The notes under the pieces: model-generated
What the model was told of the DNA's origin: nothing
Databases searched by the model: none
The model's input: the letters and a program-made list of their open reading frames with translations, nothing else
In this document: positions 1-6,308 of the stretch, piece after piece
How the letters are laid out: every line of letters begins with the position of its first letter
Numbering within the stretch: position 1 is the first letter of the stretch
Translations under genes and position numbers: made by a program
NCBI GenBank assembly: GCA_927911235.1
Contig: CAKMOY010000034.1
Location: forward strand, 1-6,308
Origin: an uncultured Moraxella sp.
GTDB lineage: Bacteria > Pseudomonadota > Gammaproteobacteria > Pseudomonadales > Moraxellaceae
Reading direction: 5' to 3'
Length of the DNA stretch: 6,308 nt

Positions 1-136
1 GTATAACCAAAAGTTTGTGATTTTTGTTAAAATTGCCATTTTTTTATAAAATAAAGGTCGGCTAATCTATGGCAAAAATTGAGATAATTCATGACTTTTT
101 TAGCCAAAAATCTGTTAAAATAATGGCTTGTTTTTT

Positions 137-166
137 TTGACAAAAATTTTTGATAATATTTTTGAT
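137..166 (+). promoter_or_regulatory. candidate sigma70 promoter of gyrB
   Basis: A perfect TTGACA at 137-142 is followed after 18 bases by TTTGAT (161-166), which matches four of six positions of the -10 consensus. Transcription would start near 173, giving a leader of about 80 bases before the gyrB start. The region is so AT-rich that other -10 choices exist, for example GATAAC at 164-169 with a longer spacer, so the -35 is the firmer half. No gene is visible in bases 1-136; the weak inverted repeats there (TTGCCAT at 33-39 with ATGGCAA at 69-75) are too far apart to name. Confidence 0.4.
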
Positions 167-168
167 AA

Positions 169-2715
<2,547 letters not shown>

Positions 2716-2735
2716 TTTTTTGTAAAAATTTTTAT

Positions 2736-2769
2736 AAAAAAACCAAAATTTGATAATTTTGGTTTTTTT
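2736..2769 (+). terminator. intrinsic terminator after gyrB
   Basis: A perfect 15-base-pair stem (arms 2736-2750 and 2755-2769) closes a TGAT loop, with seven A on the left arm and seven T on the right. It starts 20 bases after the gyrB stop. The stem is poor in G+C (two G-C pairs), as is common in AT-rich genomes. Because the arms are A-run and T-run, it could also stop transcripts arriving on the minus strand. Confidence 0.85.
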
Positions 2770-2849
2770 ATGAATTTTTTATAAATGATTTAAAAAACAA
2801 AACATAAAAATTAACAAAGACAACTGGATTTTTTAGAAATTTTTATTAA

Positions 2850-2868
2850 GATAATGATAATTATTATC
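2850..2868. promoter_or_regulatory. Fur-box-like operator
   Basis: GATAATGATAATTATTATC matches the classical 19-base Fur consensus GATAATGATAATCATTATC at 18 of 19 positions. It ends 19 bases before the start of the DUF2061 gene. It contains two possible -10 hexamers (GATAAT at 2850-2855 and 2856-2861), the second with a weak TTAGAA 17 bases upstream, so Fur-Fe2+ binding here would be expected to block transcription. The match is seen directly; regulation is inferred. Confidence 0.8.
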
Positions 2869-2887
2869 AATTAAAAAGAGAAAAATC

Positions 2888-3118
2888 ATGTCCCCTACCA
2901 CCACCGTTCAAAACACCTTATACCACATCACCAAAACGAACCGTCAAGCATTGATAAAAACCTTGTCTTTTGCTGTATTACATTTTGGCGTGGCGTTTAG
3001 CGTGGCTTATATATTGACAGGAAGTTTGTTGATTGGCGGTTTAATTGCTTTGCTTGAGCCAACGATTAACACGATTGTATTTTTCTTTCATGAGAAAGCG
3101 TGGAAAAAATTTGAATAA
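2888..3118 (+). CDS. DUF2061 family small membrane protein, probably Fur-regulated
   Basis: This 76-residue protein has the layout of the DUF2061 family, whose biochemical role I do not know. After a polar N-terminus come a basic entry (KTLSF, residues 24-28) and two hydrophobic segments, about 25-43 and 46-66. They are joined by the short turn LTGS, with an in-membrane Glu57 and a C-terminal HEKAW (68-72), a hallmark of the family. It should sit in the inner membrane as a hairpin with both ends on the same side. A weak AAGAG (2876-2880) lies seven bases before ATG. It has its own upstream region, set off from gyrB by a terminator, and the Fur-box-like site suggests expression when iron is scarce. 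A role in iron or metal stress is inference from that site only. The family assignment is confident; the function is unknown. Confidence 0.88.
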   Translation: MSPTTTVQNTLYHITKTNRQALIKTLSFAVLHFGVAFSVAYILTGSLLIGGLIALLEPTINTIVFFFHEKAWKKFE

Positions 3119-3165
3119 AAACAATCGTTAAACCTACTAAAACATTAAATTTTTAACAAAATTTG

Positions 3166-3174
3166 TGCTAAAAT
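3166..3174 (+). promoter_or_regulatory. extended -10 promoter of mntP
   Basis: TGCTAAAAT carries an extended -10 TG one base ahead of TAAAAT (3169-3174). The best -35 is weak (TTAAAT at 3145-3150, 18-base spacing), as is usual when an extended -10 is present. Transcription from about 3181 would give a leader of about 60 bases. The same nonamer occurs ahead of guaA at 4382-4390. Confidence 0.5.
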
Positions 3175-3191
3175 TCACCAAAAGTCAGCCA

Positions 3192-3223
3192 GTGGATTAA
3201 ATGTTAATTAAATATAAGTCCAC
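3192..3223 (+). promoter_or_regulatory. possible hairpin in the mntP leader
   Basis: GTGGATT (3192-3198) can pair with AGTCCAC (3217-3223) through seven pairs including one G-U, with an 18-base AT-rich loop. The ribosome binding site AAGGTGA (3231-3237) lies eight bases beyond it. In E. coli, mntP is under a yybP-ykoY manganese riboswitch. This leader is too short for that element and I do not recognise its conserved loops, so this is only a local hairpin. Confidence 0.25.
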
Positions 3224-3241
3224 AAGCCAAAAGGTGAAAAA

Positions 3242-3808
3242 ATGTTAGAACTTCTTTTACTTGCCATTGCGTTATCTATGGACGCTTTTGCCGTGTCTAT
3301 CGGACTTGGGGCAAAACACCGCCACCACACCGCCAAAATCGCTGTCATGGCAGGCGTGTATTTTGGCGTGTTTCAAGGATTAATGCCGTTAATCGGCTAT
3401 CTTGGCGGACGTACGATTTTGGGTTTTATCGCCAATTTTGCCCCTTATATCGCCTGTGTGATTTTGCTTGGGCTTAGCGGAAAAATGCTATACGAAGCCT
3501 TTAGCGATGATGAACCCGATACCAATAAGTTAAACTTAGCCAATCAAACCGAATTACCCATTAACCACAAAACCATGACAACGCTCGCCATTGCCACAAG
3601 CATTGATGCGATGGCGGCGGGTTTTACGCTCAATTTAATGTCTGTTAATGCGTATCTGTCATGCGTAATAATTGCGGTGGTAACGGGGATTTTTAGTTTT
3701 GTGGGTGTGTTTTTGGGTAAAAAATCGGGGACGTATTTGAAAAGTAAAGCGGAAATTTTTGGCGGATTGGTATTAATAGGTATTGGATTAAAGATGGTTT
3801 TAGTTTGA
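3242..3808 (+). CDS. mntP: manganese efflux pump MntP
   Basis: This inner membrane protein exports Mn2+ and protects the cell from manganese excess. At 188 residues it is exactly the length of E. coli MntP, and it is mostly hydrophobic, with about six predicted helices in two related halves. The two family signatures are present: [12 protein letters not shown], with Asp14 in the first helix, and [10 protein letters not shown], with Asp122 at the matching place in the second half. These acidic residues are those implicated in transport in this family. [15 protein letters not shown] follows in helix 2, and a polar loop (about residues 85-115, SDDEPDT to INHKTM) separates the halves. AAGGTGA at 3231-3237 is a good ribosome binding site four bases before ATG. 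A short frame begins 15 bases after the stop and may be co-transcribed. No MntR site was recognised upstream. Confidence 0.95.
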   Translation: MLELLLLAIALSMDAFAVSIGLGAKHRHHTAKIAVMAGVYFGVFQGLMPLIGYLGGRTILGFIANFAPYIACVILLGLSGKMLYEAFSDDEPDTNKLNLANQTELPINHKTMTTLAIATSIDAMAAGFTLNLMSVNAYLSCVIIAVVTGIFSFVGVFLGKKSGTYLKSKAEIFGGLVLIGIGLKMVLV

Positions 3809-3823
3809 TAAAAAAGGAAATTT

Positions 3824-3946
3824 ATGCGTAAAATCAAGGATTTAATCAAGTCAAAAAAACTTCGCAAGGTTTTGAAAAAACTTATCATTTTGGATATTGT
3901 TGTGTTTGGTTTGGCAGGCTTATGTAAGGTATCGGGGGTAATTTAA
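3824..3946 (+). CDS. hypothetical 40-residue cationic membrane protein
   Basis: I do not recognise this protein. The frame starts with ATG 15 bases after the mntP stop. A strong AGGA (3815-3818, within AAAAAGGAAA) lies five bases ahead, better than the site of the DUF2061 gene. The product begins MRKIKDLIKSKKLRKVLKKL, very basic (ten Lys/Arg against one Asp), and continues with a hydrophobic helix of about 13 residues (IILDIVVFGLAGL) and a short tail CKVSGVI. This suggests a short single-pass or membrane-surface peptide with its basic end in the cytoplasm. Its position suggests translation from the mntP message. Its TAA (3944-3946) directly abuts the stop of the minus-strand DUF1328 gene, inside the palindrome at 3938-3950. 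It could be an accessory of MntP, an unrelated small protein, or a chance frame. The good ribosome site argues against chance; only conservation can decide. Confidence 0.5.
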   Translation: MRKIKDLIKSKKLRKVLKKLIILDIVVFGLAGLCKVSGVI

Positions 3947-4103
3947 TTACACTTTACGGCTGATAAAGGCAACGATAAACAAAATCACAGCCACCGCCAA
4001 GAAAATATAAGCAAAGTTAGCAGACAATCCTGCGACACCACCAAAGCCTAAAAAAACTGGCAACTAATGAGATCATTGCGAAAATAATAGCCCAACGAAA
4101 CAT
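3947..4103 (-). pseudogene. DUF1328/YtjA-like small membrane protein, frameshifted
   Basis: Read from 4103 leftwards, the frame begins [16 protein letters not shown] and then meets a run of seven A on the plus strand (4050-4056). The literal frame continues [12 protein letters not shown] and stops. Removing one base of the run gives [16 protein letters not shown] and then a hydrophobic stretch ending FISRKV, a 51-residue protein of the usual DUF1328 (YtjA-like) size. The restored family features are the MFRWAIIF start, the glycine-rich GFGGVAG turn between two membrane helices, and a basic C-terminus. These proteins are small inner membrane proteins of unknown function. GAGAAG three bases before ATG can serve as ribosome site. 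The gene is convergent with the 40-residue frame, with no bases between the stop codons. The damage may be real, a slippage variant, or a sequencing error in the run; family identity is clear either way. Confidence 0.82.
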
Positions 4104-4134
4104 AAACTTCTCTAATTTTGTTTAAAATTTAAAA

Positions 4135-4154
4135 ATAACCAAATAATTGGTTAT
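4135..4154. promoter_or_regulatory. 20-base palindrome upstream of the DUF1328 gene
   Basis: ATAACCAA (4135-4142) and TTGGTTAT (4147-4154) are perfect inverted repeats around ATAA. It lies about 30 bases upstream of the minus-strand DUF1328 start, where an operator would be expected. The same stretch read on the minus strand (4161 to 4143) agrees with the Fur consensus at 12 of 19 positions, mostly in the left half, which is too weak to call a Fur site. It could also form a hairpin in the leader RNA. Confidence 0.4.
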
Positions 4155-4164
4155 CGTTATTTGT

Positions 4165-4177
4165 GCAATCTGATTGC
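4165..4177. repeat. 13-base palindrome GCAATC-T-GATTGC
   Basis: Two perfect six-base arms meet at one central base, a shape typical of a dimeric regulator site rather than an RNA hairpin. It lies about 60 bases upstream of the DUF1328 start and about 245 bases upstream of guaA. No known consensus was recognised and chance cannot be excluded. Confidence 0.3.
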
Positions 4178-4381
4178 TTGCATGATATATTATAAAAAAA
4201 CCGCCTGTCATGTCGGTGACAAATTGGTAAAATCTGTCGTAATTATATGAATTCACGTTAAAAAATGTACAAAATCATAAGAAATGTAGATGTTATTATA
4301 CTTTTACCCAAGTTTTGTGAAAAATTGATGGTAGCACTTGTAGAATAATCATTTCTAGTCATAGGATTTATGCGTTAAAAA

Positions 4382-4390
4382 TGCTAAAAT
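4382..4390 (+). promoter_or_regulatory. extended -10 promoter of guaA
   Basis: TGCTAAAAT (TAAAAT at 4385-4390 with an extended -10 TG) would start transcription near 4397, about 25 bases ahead of the gene. No good -35 is visible at 16-18 base spacing. The ribosome binding site AAGG (4413-4416) lies six bases before the guaA ATG. An AAAATAA-CC-TTATTTT inverted repeat (4386-4401) overlaps the -10, probably a consequence of base composition. Confidence 0.5.
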
Positions 4391-4422
4391 AACCTTATTT
4401 TTTAAAACATTTAAGGCAAACT

Positions 4423-5983
4423 ATGAATAATATCACCCAAGACCGCATTTTAATCCTAGACTTTGGCTCACAATACAGCCAGCTTATCGCCCGCCGCGTG
4501 CGTGAGGCAGGCGTATATTCTGAAATGTACGCCTATGATATGTCTGATGAAGACATCAAAGCCTTTAATCCAAAAGGTATCATCTTATCGGGCGGTCCTG
4601 AAAGCGTACACGAAGCAGGTTCGCCTCGTGCTCCTAAAATTGTATTTGAACTTGGTGTGCCTGTGCTTGGCATTTGTTATGGTTTTCAGACCATGTCTGA
4701 ACAGTTAGGTGGCAAGGTCGAAGCAGGTACGGTGCATGAATTTGGCTATGCCGAGATTGACGTATTACACCAAGACCGCTTGTTAAGCAAAATCCCCAAC
4801 GACAAAAACCAAGCCCAAGTGTGGATGAGCCATGGCGACAAAGTAGCAAAATTGCCAGACGGATTTACCACCAGCATCAAGCACGCCCAGCTGCCCGTAT
4901 GCGTCTGCCAGCGATGAAAATCGTAAATTTTATGGCGTGCAATTTCACCCAGAAGTAACGCACACGGCAAAAGGCGAGCAGTTGATTAGTAACTTTGTCC
5001 ACGTCATCTGTGGCTGTGGCAATTTGTGGAATTCTGAAAACATCATCGACTTACGCATCGCCCAATTAAAAGAACAAATTGGAGACCAAAAAGTGTTGCT
5101 TGGTTTGTCTGGTGGCGTGGACAGCTCGGTGGTGGCGGCACTTTTGCACAAAGCCATTGGCGACCAATTGACCTGCGTATTTGTGGATAACGGCTTGTTA
5201 CGTCTCAACGAAGGCGACCAAGTCATGCAAATGTTTAGAGATAACATGGGCATTCGCGTCATTCGTGCAGATGCGGAAAATCGCTTTTTAACCGCCTTGG
5301 CAGGTGTAACCGACCCAGAAGCAAAACGCAAAATCATCGGTAAGGAATTTATTGAAGTGTTTTCAGAAGAAGCTCGCAAGTTGGACGGTGTTAAATTTTT
5401 GGCACAAGGCACAATTTACCCTGACGTGATTGAATCGGCGGCAAGCAAACAAGGCAAGGCTCATGTGATTAAATCGCACCATAATGTTGGTGGTTTGCCT
5501 GATGATTTGGCGTTTGAACTTGTTGAACCACTTCGTGATTTATTTAAAGATGAAGTGCGTAAACTTGGTGTAACGCTTGGCATTCCGCACCACATGATTT
5601 ATCGCCATCCGTTCCCAGGACCAGGTCTAGGCGTGCGTATTTTGGGTGAAGTGAAAAAAGAGTATGCCGATATTTTACGCCTTGCTGATGATATTTTTAT
5701 GCAAGAACTTCGTGCGTCTGGTTGGTATGATAAAACCGCTCAAGCCTTTGCCGTGTTTCAACCTGTCAAATCTGTTGGCGTGGTGGGCGATGGCAGACGT
5801 TATGCGTGGGTGATTGCACTTCGTGCGGTGGAAACGGTGGACTTTATGACCGCTCGTTTTGCTCATTTGCCGTATGAGTTGGTGGATAAAATCTCAACTC
5901 GTATCATGAATGAAATCAAGGACGTATCTCGTGTGGTGTATGATGTGAGTAGTAAACCACCTGCGACGATTGAGTGGGAATGA
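4423..5983 (+). pseudogene. guaA: GMP synthase (glutamine-hydrolysing), split by a +1 frameshift
   Basis: GuaA makes GMP from XMP, ATP and glutamine, the last step of guanine nucleotide synthesis. The gene is in two pieces as written. Bases 4423-4917 encode residues 1-155 of the glutamine amidotransferase domain, with nucleophile Cys85 (LGICYGFQ), then nine wrong residues and a stop. The correct frame resumes after a run of three C at 4886-4888. With one C removed it reads [12 protein letters not shown], like the S-C-P of E. coli GuaA, and continues to His175/Glu177 (FHPEV), the ATP pyrophosphatase loop SGGVDSS (229-235), [11 protein letters not shown] (393-403) and the C-terminal KPPATIEWE. 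The restored product is 519 residues against 525 in E. coli. As written, the cysteine and the His/Glu fall on separate chains. The second frame (from GTG 4937) has no ribosome binding site. The gene is otherwise well conserved, which fits a sequencing error or a very recent mutation. Confidence 0.93.
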
Positions 5984-6002
5984 TTGCGTCAATTTAAAAT
6001 AA

Positions 6003-6308
6003 GGCTCTAGACTATCAAGAACTAAAAACTCACTTAATCAAATCCCATAAATGGCGTTGTAATTCATTCAAATCTTTATTCCAACGCCATTCACATTCTT
6101 TCAAGTGAAACTCAAAATTTGCGGTTACACCATTAAATTTGGCAAGTCTTCTTTTTAGTAAAACTCCAAAAACTCTCAATGCCATTATTTCTTGACGAAA
6201 GATATTATACCATCGGTTGATGGTGTTGCGATTTTAATTCAAGTAAAATCGCTGTTTTTGTAGCATCTATATCAGTGCAAAAGAATTTTATGATTTTTTT
6301 GACTTTAT
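6003..6308 (-). mobile_element. IS1595-family (IS1016-like) element remnant, continues past the window
   Basis: The element begins about 20 bases after the guaA stop. GGCTCTAGACTATCAAGAAC (6003-6022) is the likely outer end because it lies just outside the transposase stop codon, about 27 bases away, as in small elements of this type. The opposite end is outside the window, so terminal inverted repeats and a target duplication cannot be verified. No clear terminator for guaA is seen between gene and element. Confidence 0.55.
6030..6308 (-). pseudogene. IS1595-family (IS1016-like) transposase, internally deleted and frameshifted
   Basis: Read leftwards from the window edge, the pieces are: KVKKIIKFFCTDIDATKTA, an N-terminal helix-turn-helix; after one extra A, RNTINRWYNIFRQEI (6230-6186), the recognition helix and linker; then directly, in another frame, NGIESFWSFTK (6186-6154), which belongs near the C-terminal end and probably holds the last catalytic acidic residue; then, after another extra A, KFNGV, LKECEWRWN and a stop at 6030. 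The roughly 120-130 residues normally between FRQEI and NGIE, with the first two catalytic aspartates, are missing. The protein cannot be active. The start codon lies beyond the right edge. Family assignment rests on the KFNG and LKECEWR-N motifs and the N-terminal pattern. Confidence 0.75.

Larger units (their letters stand above)
4104..4422. other. intergenic region between the DUF1328 gene and guaA
   Basis: This divergent spacer holds the upstream regions of both flanking genes and no convincing gene. Beyond the two palindromes and the guaA promoter listed separately, it has a small inverted repeat TGTCA (4206-4210) / TGACA (4217-4221). On the minus strand this is followed by a T run (complement of 4194-4200) that could act as a weak terminator towards the DUF1328 gene. 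A 27-codon frame from ATG 4265 lacks a ribosome binding site and is not called. Confidence 0.6.

Noticed and set aside
1..136. Possible end of an upstream gene or hairpins before gyrB
   Set aside because: All frames are short and AT-rich with no recognisable C-terminal sequence, and the inverted repeats are short with large loops.
3938..3950. Palindrome GTAATT-T-AATTAC at the abutting stop codons as a bidirectional terminator
   Set aside because: Only A-T pairs apart from one G-C, a one-base centre and no T run; it cannot be expected to terminate by itself.
4265..4348. 27-codon frame (MYKIIRNVDV...) between the DUF1328 gene and guaA
   Set aside because: No ribosome binding site, short, and it lies in the control region upstream of guaA; expected by chance.
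4882..4917. Programmed +1 frameshifting in guaA
   Set aside because: The stop is 27 bases beyond the shift point, with no prfB-like stop-adjacent slip site or recognised stimulatory signal, and guaA is not known to use recoding. A surplus base in a C run is simpler.
4937..5983. Separate stand-alone ATP pyrophosphatase subunit of a two-subunit GMP synthase
   Set aside because: Two-subunit GMP synthases are archaeal, and this frame starts inside the amidotransferase motif QFHPEV without a ribosome site; it is the back half of an ordinary fused GuaA.

Overview
The window looks like chromosomal DNA of an AT-rich gammaproteobacterium, most likely Moraxella or a close relative in the Moraxellaceae. 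This rests on an 819-residue GyrB of the Gram-negative type that follows Escherichia coli GyrB closely, a gammaproteobacterial-type GuaA and MntP, very AT-rich intergenic DNA, and a decayed IS1016-like element. The genus is an inference; the sequence alone does not fix it.

Layout. Bases 1-255 hold an AT-rich gyrB control region with a candidate promoter and three helically phased TTTTAAAA blocks. gyrB (256-2715, +) ends in a near-ideal terminator at 2736-2769. A Fur-box-like site (2850-2868) lies just ahead of a 76-residue DUF2061 membrane protein gene (2888-3118, +). mntP, a manganese exporter (3242-3808, +), follows from its own extended -10 promoter. A 40-codon reading frame with a strong ribosome binding site (3824-3946, +) sits 15 bases behind mntP and probably shares its transcript. 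Tail to tail with it, with abutting stop codons, is a DUF1328/YtjA-type small membrane protein gene on the minus strand (3947-4103), broken by one extra base. Bases 4104-4422 are non-coding, with two palindromes and the guaA promoter. guaA (4423-5983, +), encoding GMP synthase, is split by one extra base near 4886-4888. From about 6003 to the right edge lies an IS1595-family (IS1016-like) remnant on the minus strand, with frameshifts and most of its catalytic core deleted.

The genes do not form one pathway. gyrB and guaA are housekeeping genes for DNA topology and purine synthesis. The Fur-site gene and mntP are metal-linked (iron and manganese) small membrane protein genes, and the 40-residue frame may extend the mntP unit.

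The most consequential observation is that guaA, the DUF1328 gene and the IS remnant together contain four apparent one-base insertions, each inside a homopolymer run. This pattern suggests sequencing error as much as biological decay, and it should be settled before guaA is called a pseudogene. I found no CRISPR array, tRNA, rRNA, phage or defence system. I see no convincing new multi-gene system here; the best candidates for something undescribed are the 40-residue frame and the Fur-linked DUF2061 gene.
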